NCBI RefSeq assembly: GCF_014696135.1
Contig: NZ_JACJPP010000002.1
Location: 124,001 to 188,000 of the forward strand
Reading direction: 5' to 3'
From: Nodosilinea sp. FACHB-141
GTDB lineage: Bacteria > Cyanobacteriota > Cyanobacteriia > Phormidesmidales > Phormidesmidaceae
DNA length: 64,000 bases
Both the position numbers and the translations under genes were made by a program. This document shows positions 38,001-46,817 of the stretch, piece after piece (position 1 is the stretch's first letter; each line of letters begins with the position of its first letter). Below the pieces are notes generated by a model, which was given only the letters and a program-made list of their open reading frames with translations, ran no database searches and was not told where the DNA came from.

Positions 38001-39287
38001 AGCACCTTTGGCAACGGCGATGCTGGGAATATTGAAATTGATGCCGCAAATACAGTGTCTCTAGAGGGCGAAGTTCTCTTTCAGGATGATGATTTTTTTC
38101 GTAGTGCATTCTTCAGCACTGTGGGCATTACTGGCATTGGCGAAGGTGGCGATATTGCGGTGCGAACAGGAACTTTATCGGTGGCTGAGGGAGCCGTTAT
38201 TAGCGCCACAACCGTGGGACGTGGGCCAGCGGGCAATATTCAGGTGGAGGCGCGCGATCGCATCACAGTCGATGGCTATAGTACGCGATCGGGCTTCCCC
38301 AGCAGTCTCCAATCCTCTACCGAGTTTTCCCTCAGTGGGGCAGGCGGCAACATTGATCTCTCGGCCAACCAGGTACAGGTGCTCAACGGTGGTCAAGTCT
38401 TAGCCAACAGCGAAGGCCGAAGTTCGGCGGGCACCGTGCGGGTTAATGCCACCGACAGTATTTTGGTGTCTGGCAGCAACCCAACCTTTGCGGCCCAAGC
38501 CGCTAACAGGCCCAGCATCGCCCGCCTTTTTATTCCCCAAAGCACCATTTCGGTGCGCTCTAGTGCAGCGGGCGCGGCAGGCAACTTGATCATTGGCGAT
38601 CTGGGCAACACTCCGCGCCTGGTGCTCGACGGCGGCCAGCTAATTGCCGAGTCGGCAGCGGTCGATGGCGGCAACATTGTCATCGACCTGAGTCAGGTGC
38701 TGCTGTTGCGCAACGGTGGCCTCATTTCGACTACAGCGGGCACTGCCCAGGCCGGGGGCAACGGCGGCAACATCACCGTTCGAGCACCTTTTATCGTCGC
38801 CATCCCTAGCGAAAACAGCGACATTCGCGCCGATGCCTTTGCTGGGGCGGGGGGCAATGTGTCTGTCACCGCGCGGGGCATCTTTGGCATTGAGCCGAGG
38901 CGCGATCGCAGCCCTCTCAGCGACATCACCGCCACCTCAGAACTGGGGGTAAGCGGAGTGATCGCCGTAGATACGCTCGATACCAGCTTTATCGAAAGCG
39001 GCCTTACAGCGCTCGAAGATACCTTGGTAGATACGGCAGCGCTGACTAGCGGTAGCTGCATTGCCCGCACTGAGCCGGGGCTGGGGTCTTTTACCGTCAC
39101 GGGCGGTGGCGGGCTGCCGCTTAGCCCGGGGGATGGAGCAATTTCGGCCTACCCCACCGGCACCGTGCGCACGGTAGATGAGCCTACCGCATCCGTTATT
39201 CGAGAACCAGACGGGGTGTATCAACTGCCCGATGGCCGCCTGGTACTCAGCCGTCGCTGTGCAGATCGCTCAGCCCCCAGTAGCTAG
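35043..39287 (+). CDS. Two-partner-secretion exoprotein (TpsA, filamentous haemagglutinin type)
   Basis: The protein is about 1414 residues. The signal peptide (MLVLGAIAILPAAPPALA) is followed by a TPS domain (NLFHSFFEFNVDAGQ, DLFLMNPNGLVFGPGA). A long beta-helix contains repeated G-N-A-G-N-I and L-T-N-S-A-x-L strands (for example STFGQGDGGDIVVEA). A C-terminal module (TSGSCIARTEPGLGSF, REPDGVYQLPDGRLVL) is closely related to that of the frameshifted paralogue at 27781-31979. The reading frame is intact. I chose the ATG at 35043; the frame is open to a TTG at 35016. It precedes the TpsB transporter gene by 150 bp, so it is the natural substrate of that pore. A role in adhesion or sheath formation is inference. 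Confidence 0.9.
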   Translation: MPYSPLPVCGMLVLGAIAILPAAPPALAQLVPDATLGVESSTVTPNAPVQGNLVELIGGGAVQGDNLFHSFFEFNVDAGQRVYFANPAGVEAIFSRITGGNPSNIFGTLGVDGAADLFLMNPNGLVFGPGARLDVQGAFTATTASAIQFGEQGSFGVADPNPLPILTVAPSALWFNQLNQGSITSQGILGVEAGQNLVLAGGNLTLDGSILDVGSAVGGRIELAAVAGNGAVAFAPNGSLIFPETMGRADILIGNDSVLDVTANDGGSIALTGRNITISDSQLSAGIPPGLGTSQSQSGNIQIRATETIRIEDNSLVNNVIFTDAIGKLGDIEIEAGTLTAQRSQISNSTIGSGNAGNINIRVAENIVLDDANVFSLGGEDVAANGGNITIDTTNLSLINGAQISASTFGIGVPGNVVVNARDRVSLDGFPSAIFSSVFGRSQSPGGDIQITARELSLTNSAKLDTSVNGQGSGGNVVIDVQDGLIIDGIIQGRPGSAIFSTIEEEGTGTAGDVRVTAGFVALTNSGTIQSLTRGQGNAGNISIQARDFVLLDGFGIRGTTTVPGTGEPNFLIIPSSIQSIVTDDENASGNGGDIYVQAGNYISLSNTARIESSIDSETAIGNAGNITLESGSVLMDRGRINTTTFAQGNAGEIMINARDRIAANNSSRIQSSTFGAGNAGSIEILAIGEVSFDNDSTIFSTVERSGRGSAGNVFIDSASLSITRGSQFLAYTLGTGNAGNILISVADSAVFNGKSPGNFSSGIFAFAGEGSVGDGGDIQITARSLSLSEGQLTAVTSGNGNGGNILLNIQEETALDNETLVSTAVYTDARGDAGNIQVNTGTLTATNFGAFESDTDGFGNAGNITLNVRGDAQFSGAIIADNRIRSSGASSSVNRNGVGDAGTIRLTANSVSLTDLAALQTSTFGQGDGGDIVVEAAGRVFLDDARLVAIVGDGTGRSRIGNGDGGTIRIQAQDLSLVNGAQLQTSTFGNGDAGNIEIDAANTVSLEGEVLFQDDDFFRSAFFSTVGITGIGEGGDIAVRTGTLSVAEGAVISATTVGRGPAGNIQVEARDRITVDGYSTRSGFPSSLQSSTEFSLSGAGGNIDLSANQVQVLNGGQVLANSEGRSSAGTVRVNATDSILVSGSNPTFAAQAANRPSIARLFIPQSTISVRSSAAGAAGNLIIGDLGNTPRLVLDGGQLIAESAAVDGGNIVIDLSQVLLLRNGGLISTTAGTAQAGGNGGNITVRAPFIVAIPSENSDIRADAFAGAGGNVSVTARGIFGIEPRRDRSPLSDITATSELGVSGVIAVDTLDTSFIESGLTALEDTLVDTAALTSGSCIARTEPGLGSFTVTGGGGLPLSPGDGAISAYPTGTVRTVDEPTASVIREPDGVYQLPDGRLVLSRRCADRSAPSS

Positions 39288-39437
39288 AAACTTGAACCGC
39301 AACGCAGATCGCTAAACTGGCCGGTTTCTACATTGACTCCCTCATCAACATGCTGGATAGTTGGGCAGCCAAGGCAATTGCCGCTCACCCACATTCTTCC
39401 TCTGGTCGCCGTTGCTGTGATTGAGAGACGCTATTCT

Positions 39438-41123
39438 ATGATGCATCTATTTCCTGCCGGGCTGGGTGCCCTGATAGTGGTGCTGGCCTTCAACCTAGGG
39501 GCTCAGGCCCAGACGCCGCCCGACCTGCCAGAGCCGACTGGGCCCAGCCGACCAGCCCCCCTTAACCCACCCCTGCCCGAGCCGATTCCGCCCGAGGAAC
39601 CGCTGCTGCGCCCCGAACCCAACCCTGAGGAAGCCAGTCCTCCGGCGGGTGAACTCGTGTTTACCGTCAACCGCATTGAGGTGGTGGGCAACACTGTTTT
39701 GGAGGATGAGATCGCCGCTCTAGTGGAGCCCTGGGAGGGGAATGCCCTATCACTGGCCGATTTGCTCGAGCTGCGTACCGCCATTACCGAGCTGTACCAG
39801 ATCCAGGGTTACGTCACCTCTGGGGCCTTTTTGCCTACCAATCAAGACTTAGGTAACGGGGTGGTGCAGATTCAGGTGATTGAGGGTGGGGTCGAGACCA
39901 TTCAGGTAAATGGGTTGGGCCGACTGCGAGAGGGCTATGTGCGCGATCGCATTGCTCTAGCTACCCAGTCGCCCCTGCAAATTGCCCAGGTCGAAGATGC
40001 CCTGCGCCTGCTGCAAATCGACCCCCTGCTGGAGCGCGTCGATGCCGAACTCACCGCCGGCAGCCGTCCAGGGCAAAACATTCTGATTCTCGACGTGGCG
40101 GAGGCCGACCCCTTCTCAGCAGCGGTTACCCTCGACAACTCCCAGTCATCGAGTATTGGCTCGTGGCAAGCCGAAGCCCAGGTGCAGCACCGCAACGTGC
40201 TGGGTCTAGGGGATGCCGCCAGTTTGCGCTACGGCCACACCCAGGGGCTAAACCTCTACGAGCTGCGCTACGGTCTGCCCCTCAATGCCCGCGACGGCAC
40301 CCTGCAAGTGCGCTACGAAAACGCCAGCAGCCGCATTGTCACGCCCCAGTTTGTCGATGCGGGCATTCGCAGCAACAGCCAAACCCTGGCGCTGAGCGTA
40401 CGTCAACCCCTGAGCCGCTCCATCAGCCAGGAGTTTGCCCTGGGTTTGGCCTTCGACCTGCGCCAAAGTCGCAGCTTTATTCTCAACGACATTCCCTTTT
40501 CGTTTTCGGTGGGGCCAGAGAATGGGGTGGCGAAGGTAAGCGCCTTGCGGTTTTCCCAAGACTGGCTGGCGCGGGATCTGCGGCGGGTGGTGGCAGCGCG
40601 ATCGCAGTTTAGCCTAGGTCTGGGTCTGTTCGATGCCACCGTCAACGACACCGGCACCGATGGCCGCTTTTTTGCTTGGCTGGGCCAATTTCAGTGGGTC
40701 GAACGGGTGTCGCCCAACCTGCTGCTAGTCAGCCGCGTCAACGCTCAACTCACCCCCAACTCGCTGCTGCCCCTGGAGCGCTTTAGCGTCGGCGGGCAAG
40801 ACACCGTACGTGGCTATGCCCAAAACCAAATCGTCACCGACAACGCCGTGGTCGGCTCGGTCGAGCTGCGTATTCCCCTGTCGGCCACCCCCAACCAGCT
40901 CTTGCTGATTCCCTTTGTAGATGCAGGCACCGGCTGGAACACGCTGACCGAAAGCCCCACCCCCTCTGTGCTGCTCGGCACTGGTCTGGGGGTGCAGTGG
41001 CAGCCCATCCCCGCCGCCAGCCTGGGCTTCACCTACGGTATTCCCCTGATCGGCGTACCGAACCGGGGCAGCTCTTGGCAAGAAAACGGGTTCTACTTCA
41101 CCTTTACCTATCAACCGCTTTAG
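39438..41123 (+). CDS. TpsB outer-membrane transporter (ShlB/FhaC/HecB family)
   Basis: The 561-residue protein has a signal peptide (GLGALIVVLAFNLGAQAQ), a proline-rich linker (about 27-75), and two POTRA domains. The first contains FTVNRIEVVGNTVL, the second VQIQVIEGGVETIQVNG. A 16-strand-type beta-barrel follows from about 230, with the diagnostic loop-6 motif VRGY in GGQDTVRGYAQNQ and a C-terminal strand ending in an aromatic (YFTFTYQPL). The ATG at 39438 starts the signal peptide; the longer frame from 39333 adds nothing recognisable. It should export the two TpsA exoproteins; only one TpsB gene serves both here. Confidence 0.92.
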   Translation: MMHLFPAGLGALIVVLAFNLGAQAQTPPDLPEPTGPSRPAPLNPPLPEPIPPEEPLLRPEPNPEEASPPAGELVFTVNRIEVVGNTVLEDEIAALVEPWEGNALSLADLLELRTAITELYQIQGYVTSGAFLPTNQDLGNGVVQIQVIEGGVETIQVNGLGRLREGYVRDRIALATQSPLQIAQVEDALRLLQIDPLLERVDAELTAGSRPGQNILILDVAEADPFSAAVTLDNSQSSSIGSWQAEAQVQHRNVLGLGDAASLRYGHTQGLNLYELRYGLPLNARDGTLQVRYENASSRIVTPQFVDAGIRSNSQTLALSVRQPLSRSISQEFALGLAFDLRQSRSFILNDIPFSFSVGPENGVAKVSALRFSQDWLARDLRRVVAARSQFSLGLGLFDATVNDTGTDGRFFAWLGQFQWVERVSPNLLLVSRVNAQLTPNSLLPLERFSVGGQDTVRGYAQNQIVTDNAVVGSVELRIPLSATPNQLLLIPFVDAGTGWNTLTESPTPSVLLGTGLGVQWQPIPAASLGFTYGIPLIGVPNRGSSWQENGFYFTFTYQPL

Positions 41124-41267
41124 AACAGGTCGTCAAGGAAAGAAAACCGGATTGCAGAAAAGTGCAAGGTCTCTGGCGGCAAATGCGGTTTAATTCTGGT
41201 TGAGTCGCCCTAGAGTTGAGAGCAGCTAGGGAATCCATCTCGGCTAGCACAGCGAGGGAGAACTTGT

Positions 41268-41888
41268 TTGACAAAGCTTGTTAAGCCCGTTATTGACTCA
41301 GCCTGGCTGTTGTGCTGGTGGCACCGGCACCAGGCCCAGTGGCTAAACCGGGAAGCCGATGCCATTCGCAACGGTCTGCTGCAAGACCTGTTCGCGGTGC
41401 GGCGGCAGCTTGAGTTGCTGCCTGGCGACGGCAGTTTGGCTGCGGTCGAGCACTTGTACCACTCGCTTGAAGCCTTGGGCAACCGGCTCAGCTCTCCTTA
41501 CCTGCACGACTCGCTGCCTTTGGCGATTCAGCAGGCGTTGTCAGACTGGCCGCCGCAGGTAGCCACCAGAGCAGAGTCACCTAGCCAATGGCCTACTGAA
41601 CCGGTCGAGCACACCATGCTGCTGCTGTCAGTTTTAAAGCATTTGGGGCAAACCCTGGCGGCCCAGCCCAGCCTGCCTCAGAGCTGCGTTGTGAGTCTCG
41701 CAGAATGCTCCGACGGCAAACGTTTGACGGTCTCTGTTGAGTACGAAATTGCCGTTCCTCCTGCCCTGCTAGACCTAGATCAATCGGAGGCTTGGCGGGC
41801 TTACCTCACCACCTTTGACCTGTTCAGCCAGGGTCGGGCCAGCGCTACCCACGGGGTCGCCACCCTCCGCTGGTTCTTTGACTGGTAG
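41268..41888 (+). CDS. Histidine-kinase-like protein lacking the phosphoacceptor His
   Basis: The 206-residue protein starts at a TTG with AGGGAG 7 nt upstream. Residues 31-46 (DAIRNGLLQDLFAVRR) line up with the DHp segment SAIHNGPLQTLALLLR of the CHASE2 kinase at 32903-34789, with Arg34 in place of the His. The second half (LLLSVLKHLGQTLAAQ, then a beta-rich part) resembles an ATPase domain without clear N, G1 or G2 boxes. It has no membrane segment. It lies 50 bp upstream of a NarL-type response regulator. It may be a pseudokinase, an adaptor or a phosphatase-like modulator of that regulator; this is inference from the alignment made by eye. Confidence 0.7.
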   Translation: MTKLVKPVIDSAWLLCWWHRHQAQWLNREADAIRNGLLQDLFAVRRQLELLPGDGSLAAVEHLYHSLEALGNRLSSPYLHDSLPLAIQQALSDWPPQVATRAESPSQWPTEPVEHTMLLLSVLKHLGQTLAAQPSLPQSCVVSLAECSDGKRLTVSVEYEIAVPPALLDLDQSEAWRAYLTTFDLFSQGRASATHGVATLRWFFDW

Positions 41889-41938
41889 CGGATCACCGCG
41901 ATCGCCCATCTAATTTGTTGCTGCATTCCCCAAACCCT

Positions 41939-42598
41939 ATGACTACTCCCCAACGCCAACAACTGCTAGTCGTTGATGACCACGACGCCGTGCTCAGTGG
42001 CACCGTGAGCGCTCTGCAAAAAGATTATCCCGATGCCAATATTCGCACCGTGCGCACTGCCCACGAGGCTGCGACCAGTGTGGCGACGGTTTTGCCCGCT
42101 CTGCTGGTAGTCGATCTGTCTATTCCAGAAAAAGCCGGGGCACCCTCGCTGCCCGAGACAGGAATTGGCCTGCTGCGATCGCTCATGCAACAGCACCCCG
42201 AGCTCAACATCGTGGTACAGAGCGCCCATGTCAAATCGCTGGTGCGGCTCAAACCAGCGATCGACGCTCACCAAGGGGGCTTTACCATCGTCGATAAAAG
42301 CCTGCCCCTGCATGAAATGCTGACCAAGGTGAGCTGGGCTATGCAGGGGTTAATTTACACCCCGAAAGATATGCGCAGCGGTCTGGAGGTCAAGCCTGAG
42401 TGGCTGCACGTGTTGCAGCTCGCCTTTAAAGAAGGGCTACAAGATAAGGCCATTGCTGATCGCATGAATGTCTCAGAACGCACGGTGCGCCACTACTGGA
42501 GTAAGGTGCAAGATGCCCTGGGGGTCTACCCCGACCCCGGCAAAAATATTCGCATTCAAACCGAAATTCGCGCCCGCGAGGAAGGGCTGATCGACTGA
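41939..42598 (+). CDS. NarL/LuxR-type response regulator
   Basis: The 219-residue protein has a receiver domain with acidic Asp13-Asp14 (LVVDDHDAV), phosphoacceptor Asp59 (LLVVDLSIPEKAG) and Lys120 (TIVDKSLP). A C-terminal LuxR-type helix-turn-helix follows (GLQDKAIADRMNVSERTVRHYWSKVQDALGV). I chose the ATG at 41939 (MTTPQRQQ), since residues upstream add nothing. It follows the kinase-like gene at 41268-41888 and is closed by a strong terminator. The CHASE2 kinase in this window is a plausible partner, and the TPS and RTX genes plausible targets; both are inference. Confidence 0.88.
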   Translation: MTTPQRQQLLVVDDHDAVLSGTVSALQKDYPDANIRTVRTAHEAATSVATVLPALLVVDLSIPEKAGAPSLPETGIGLLRSLMQQHPELNIVVQSAHVKSLVRLKPAIDAHQGGFTIVDKSLPLHEMLTKVSWAMQGLIYTPKDMRSGLEVKPEWLHVLQLAFKEGLQDKAIADRMNVSERTVRHYWSKVQDALGVYPDPGKNIRIQTEIRAREEGLID

Positions 42599-42654
42599 GC
42601 GATCGCACATTCTTTCCCACCTCTAATCGTCTGCAATAGTAGGTGATTTCTATC

Positions 42655-42682
42655 GGCGGCTCCACTGTGGGGCCGCTTTTTT
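42655..42682 (+). terminator. Rho-independent terminator after the response regulator
   Basis: GCGGC-t-CCA pairs with TGG-g-GCCGC, followed directly by TTTTTT. It lies 57 bp after the regulator stop. Confidence 0.8.
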
Positions 42683-42924
42683 ATTGCTGTAGTTTTCGGC
42701 AACTTACTTGACGGGTTCAAACCATTTTGTTGGCATTTATACCCCCTGACTAGAGAGTTTGAAGACTCTAATCTAATAACCATAGAGAGCCAAGTCGTTC
42801 AACAAAACTTCTGAATAAGGCTTCTCTTCATTGTCATCTCATGACTGCATTGAGCCCTGAAAGAGTTACGAAACTCAACCACAAGACGGCTTAGACATTT
42901 CATTCTTATTCTTTGGAGAAACCT
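42683..42924. other. Leader region before the RTX gene
   Basis: The stretch between the terminator and the RTX gene is AT-richer than its surroundings. No convincing -35/-10 pair or operator could be assigned. It ends in a good Shine-Dalgarno (GGAG, 6 nt before the ATG at 42925). Confidence 0.4.
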
Positions 42925-43824
42925 ATGGCTATCATCAACGGCAGTGTTTTTGGCGATGTTGTGACTGGTACCATTGGCAATGATTCTATTGCATCATTTG
43001 GGGGTAACGACTACATTTACGGCAGTTTTGGCAATGACTTAATCAAAGGCGGCTCTGGCATTGATACAGTCGACTACAGCATGCTTGGCCAGCCCATAAC
43101 CCTAGAAGCCGGTGGATTCGTCGGCAAGGGAGCTGCCGGAGTTGACAAAATTGTGTCTGTCGACAACGTTATTGGTGCGATTGGACAATTTAATACTATT
43201 GATGCGTCTTCGGGCAACAGCGGCATTGTATCGATTAACGTGGATCTTTCTATCAACAATTTAGTGGTTAATGATATTCCCGGCATTGGCACTATTGGGC
43301 TAGGAGTTCAAAATTTCATTGATGTTGTTGGCACAACCCAGAATGATGTTATTGCTGGTGATTTTCAAAACAATATTCTTAACGGCAACAGCGGCGATGA
43401 CTTTTTATTCGGCAACTCCGGCAACGATTGGATGATTGGCGGCAAGGGCAGCGACATCGTCCTGGGGGGCAGCGGCAGCGATGCGCTGAGCGGGGGTTCT
43501 GGCAACGATTTCCTCAATGGCTTCGGCTTTACATTCGGCGAGTTTGATGTGCTTGAGGGTGGCTCGGGGGCCGATGTATTTGCTCTCGGCGATGCCAACA
43601 GCCTCTACTACCTCGACAATGGTTATGCCACTATTACCGACTTCAACTATTTAGAGGGCGACAAAATTCAGGTTACGGGTAGCGCCAGCAATTACGGCAT
43701 CGCGTTCCAGGATCTTTCTGGAGGGCTAGCTACCGATACTCTGATCTTCTTTGGCGGTGATCTGATTGGCGTTGTGCAAGATACGACAAACGTGGTGCCT
43801 ACGTTTGATTTCATTGCTGCCTAA
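42925..43824 (+). CDS. RTX calcium-binding secreted protein
   Basis: The 299-residue protein has RTX nonapeptides of the form G-G-x-G-x-D, in two groups. The N-terminal group has GGNDYIYGSFGNDLIKGGSG and the middle group has GNSGDDFLFGNSGNDWMIGG, then GGSGSDALSGGSGNDFL. These bind calcium and form a beta-roll. A C-terminal beta domain resembles the serralysin-type secretion region (VFALGDANSLYY, YATITDFNYLEGDKIQV), so type I secretion is expected. No enzymatic domain is seen. The ATG at 42925 has GGAG 6 nt upstream. A strong terminator follows, so it is probably transcribed alone. An S-layer-like or surface role is possible but unproven. Confidence 0.87.
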   Translation: MAIINGSVFGDVVTGTIGNDSIASFGGNDYIYGSFGNDLIKGGSGIDTVDYSMLGQPITLEAGGFVGKGAAGVDKIVSVDNVIGAIGQFNTIDASSGNSGIVSINVDLSINNLVVNDIPGIGTIGLGVQNFIDVVGTTQNDVIAGDFQNNILNGNSGDDFLFGNSGNDWMIGGKGSDIVLGGSGSDALSGGSGNDFLNGFGFTFGEFDVLEGGSGADVFALGDANSLYYLDNGYATITDFNYLEGDKIQVTGSASNYGIAFQDLSGGLATDTLIFFGGDLIGVVQDTTNVVPTFDFIAA

Positions 43825-43862
43825 CGTTGGGCGATCGCCCTAATTTTCGCTGATGCTTTCCC

Positions 43863-43902
43863 CTCTAGCAGTGCGGTCGCTCCGCGTTGCTAGAGTTTTT
43901 TT
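43863..43902 (+). terminator. Strong rho-independent terminator after the RTX gene
   Basis: CTCTAGCA pairs with TGCTAGAG and continues through two G-U pairs into GCGG/CCGC, giving a stem of about 14 bp with a 5-nt loop, followed by seven T. Confidence 0.88.
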
Positions 43903-44064
43903 GGGGTCATAGCCGCAGCGCTGGCGACTCTCTATGCCATTCCTGAGAAGAACGGGCTGGTGCCCTGCCTGAGATCCTCTGGTACCCTGGGGCTTAGCTG
44001 TTGCCAAGCTTCGGTAAAACCAGCCCAACAGGCTACTTTGCTATGTAAATAGGGGTGTGTCTCG

Positions 44065-46704
44065 ATGCCAAACCATCTGCGTCGTCGCCTAAGGGGCTTG
44101 TGGGGCCTACTGTTTTTGGTGGGGCTGGTGCTGGCAATCTGGGGCGGCCAGGGTTGGTCGTCACTGGGGCTGGCGAACGATGCGATCGCGACTCAGGCTG
44201 GCACCCCAGAGCAGCTGGTGCTAACAGGGGTTTCCTTTTACCAAGCTGGCGACTACCGGAGCGCCATCGATCGCTGGCAACGGGCGCTACAGAGCTATGG
44301 CTCTGGCGCTGAGCCATCGCAGCGGGTGCTAGTCTACGAAAATCTGGCCAGAGCCCATCAGCAAGTGGGGCAACCCGCAGAGGCGCTAGACGCTTGGGCG
44401 GCGGCGACGACCCTCTACCGCAAGCTGGGCGACCCGCTGCACCTGGGGCGCACCTTAACTGAGCAGGCTCAGGTGCATTTGAGTCTGGGGCAGCACCGGC
44501 GGGCGATCGCCCTGCTCTGCCTACCCCAGGCCGAGGCCCCCGCAGACTCCTGCACCCCCGGTTCGGCCCTTGCTCTGGCCACCGCTACTGACGACGCCCT
44601 GGGTGAAGTGGCGGCCCTGGGCAGTCTGGGTGAAGCCTATCGTCTGCAGGGCGATTACCCAGAGGCCGAAGCTATTTTACAGCGTGGGCTGAAGCTCGCT
44701 CAGGCGTCGGGGTATGGTCAGTTTGAGGGGCCATTGCTCAACAGCCTAGGCAGCATTTTTCAGCGGCGATCGCGCCTTGACTTCCGCCGAGCAGAGGCGG
44801 CTAGCCAGCTAGGGCTAACCGGCATTGCCAACACCTTTAGCGGCCAGGCCCAGGGGCAAGCGCAGCAGGCCCGACAGCTTTTAGAACAAGCGCTTGCATG
44901 GGCTCAGCAACAGGCCAACCTGGCCGCAGAATGGCAAACCCGACTCAACCTGCTGCCCCTCTATCGCCAGCAAGACGACCCAACAGCTGTGAATGCGACC
45001 CGCCAGCGGCTGGGCGAGTTGGTAGCTCAGCTGCCAGCCAGTCGAACCCTGGCCTACGGAGCGATCGCCGTCGGTCGGTCGTATCAGCCGGTGGGCACCA
45101 CCTTTCGCTGTGCCTTGTCCGGCGACGAGGCCCAAGCTCAGACCTGGCTCGACCGCGGAGCGGCGATCGCCACCCAAATCAGCGACCACCGCGCCCAATC
45201 CTTTGCTCTAGGAGAGCTGGGCCACCTGCGCGAGTGCCAGAGTCAGCTGGATGCCGCCGTGGCCCTGACCCAGCAAGCCCAGGTAGCCGCCACTCAAGGT
45301 TTAGCGGCCGCCGATAGCCTCTACCTGTGGCAGTGGCAAGCAGGCCGCATCGCTCGCCTCCAGGGCGACCCTAGAGCAGCGATCGCTGCTTATACCCAAG
45401 CTGTAACCACCTTAGAGAGCATTCGTACCGAAATTTTGGTGGCCGATCGCGACGTGCAGTTTGACTTTCGAGATACCGTCGAACCCCTCTACCGCGAGCT
45501 GATTGAACTCCAACTGACGGGGGTGACCAGTCTTCAGGCAGCGGCTAAGCAAAACCTGCTCCCATCCGCCTCTGCCCTAGAGTCGGCCCTGGTCACCGCC
45601 GATGCCCTGCGGCTAGCCGAGTTGCAAAATTACTTTGGCAACGACTGCATTCTCAACCCCATCGCCCAGGCCCGAGTCGATCTGCTGGCTCAAAGCACTA
45701 ATACCGCCGTTATTAGCTCGGTCGTCCTGCCCCAGCGCACGGCCTTAATCGTTAACCTGCCCAATCAACCTCCACAGCTCGTCTGGATTGACAACAGCTC
45801 CCAGTTGAGAGACACCGTTGTGCAGTTTCGCCTAGGGTTAGAGGCCTTCTACACCGAACCCTACGCCACCACCGTGGCCGAACAGCTCTACGGTCAGCTG
45901 ATCAAGCCGTTAGAACCGGCTCTCACAGCAGGCAACATTACGACCCTGGTATTTATCCACGACGGTTTTTTGCGCAGCGTGCCCATGGCGGCGCTCTATG
46001 ACGGCGGCCAGTTTCTAATTGAGAAATATGCCATAGCTACTACCCCCGCTCTCACCCTGACCACCGCTGCACCCTCGCGTCCTGAGAATTTGCAGGCTCT
46101 GGTGTTGGGCAGCAGCCAGGCGGTGGTTGCTGCGGGGCGGCGATTTCCGCCTATTCCAGCGGTACCGACGGAGGTGGCCTCGGTCTTGGCAGCGCTGCCG
46201 GGCAGTCAGGCGCTGCTCGATGAGGCCTTTAGCCAAGCCCAACTGAAGCAGGCCCTGCAAGAAACCCCCTTTTCCATTCTACACTTTGCCACCCACGGGC
46301 AGTTTAGCCCCGACCCTACGGAAAATTTCATCATCACTGGGCAGGGGGAGACCGTCACCTTTGGCCAGCTAGAGGCGTTCATTCAAGCGGGGAACCCCAA
46401 CAACCCACAGATTGACCTGGTCATGCTCACAGCCTGCGACACTGCCGCCGGGGATGATCGCGCCACCTTGGGTCTGGCTGGAGTGGCGATTCGGGCTGGG
46501 GCTAGAAGTGCGATCGCCTCCCTTTGGCAGGCCGACGATGCCATCACAGCTCAAATCAGCCAAGATTTTTATCGGTTTTTGAAAGAGCCCCATCTCAATA
46601 AAGCCCAAGCGCTCCAGCAAGCTCAAATTCAAGCTATTCGGCGGGGCCCTAGTGTTACCCCCGGTAAGTGGGCACCGCTAATCTTAGTGGGCAACTGGCT
46701 TTGA
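44065..46704 (+). CDS. TPR-CHAT protease-like protein
   Basis: The 879-residue protein has an N-terminal signal or anchor helix (GLLFLVGLVLAIWGGQGW). An array of about eight TPR units of low mutual identity follows (TGVSFYQAGDYRSAIDRWQR; ALGSLGEAYRLQGDYPEAEA), then a linker and a C-terminal CHAT domain. His744 (HFATHGQF) and Cys791 (LTACDTAAG) form an intact dyad. Unlike the protein at 17624-21055, its TPRs are diverse, so the array is older. It starts at an ATG with AGGGG 9 nt upstream. A terminator separates it from the RTX gene. Export and proteolytic activity are inferred from the family and signal segment. Confidence 0.9.
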   Translation: MPNHLRRRLRGLWGLLFLVGLVLAIWGGQGWSSLGLANDAIATQAGTPEQLVLTGVSFYQAGDYRSAIDRWQRALQSYGSGAEPSQRVLVYENLARAHQQVGQPAEALDAWAAATTLYRKLGDPLHLGRTLTEQAQVHLSLGQHRRAIALLCLPQAEAPADSCTPGSALALATATDDALGEVAALGSLGEAYRLQGDYPEAEAILQRGLKLAQASGYGQFEGPLLNSLGSIFQRRSRLDFRRAEAASQLGLTGIANTFSGQAQGQAQQARQLLEQALAWAQQQANLAAEWQTRLNLLPLYRQQDDPTAVNATRQRLGELVAQLPASRTLAYGAIAVGRSYQPVGTTFRCALSGDEAQAQTWLDRGAAIATQISDHRAQSFALGELGHLRECQSQLDAAVALTQQAQVAATQGLAAADSLYLWQWQAGRIARLQGDPRAAIAAYTQAVTTLESIRTEILVADRDVQFDFRDTVEPLYRELIELQLTGVTSLQAAAKQNLLPSASALESALVTADALRLAELQNYFGNDCILNPIAQARVDLLAQSTNTAVISSVVLPQRTALIVNLPNQPPQLVWIDNSSQLRDTVVQFRLGLEAFYTEPYATTVAEQLYGQLIKPLEPALTAGNITTLVFIHDGFLRSVPMAALYDGGQFLIEKYAIATTPALTLTTAAPSRPENLQALVLGSSQAVVAAGRRFPPIPAVPTEVASVLAALPGSQALLDEAFSQAQLKQALQETPFSILHFATHGQFSPDPTENFIITGQGETVTFGQLEAFIQAGNPNNPQIDLVMLTACDTAAGDDRATLGLAGVAIRAGARSAIASLWQADDAITAQISQDFYRFLKEPHLNKAQALQQAQIQAIRRGPSVTPGKWAPLILVGNWL

Positions 46705-46817
46705 ACCCAAAGGTTGTTGGCCTATAGAGTGGCAACTATGGAAACAAGGAGTTCATGCAGCCACTCTCATTCTAGAAATTTAACTGCTGTTCGACACTCC
46801 GTACTAAACAGGAAATA

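Noticed and set aside
46727-46766. GAGTGGC/GCCACTC inverted repeat as IS end or terminator
   Set aside because: Arms are 7 bp with a 26-nt loop, there is no T-run, and no matching copy lies on the far side of the transposase.
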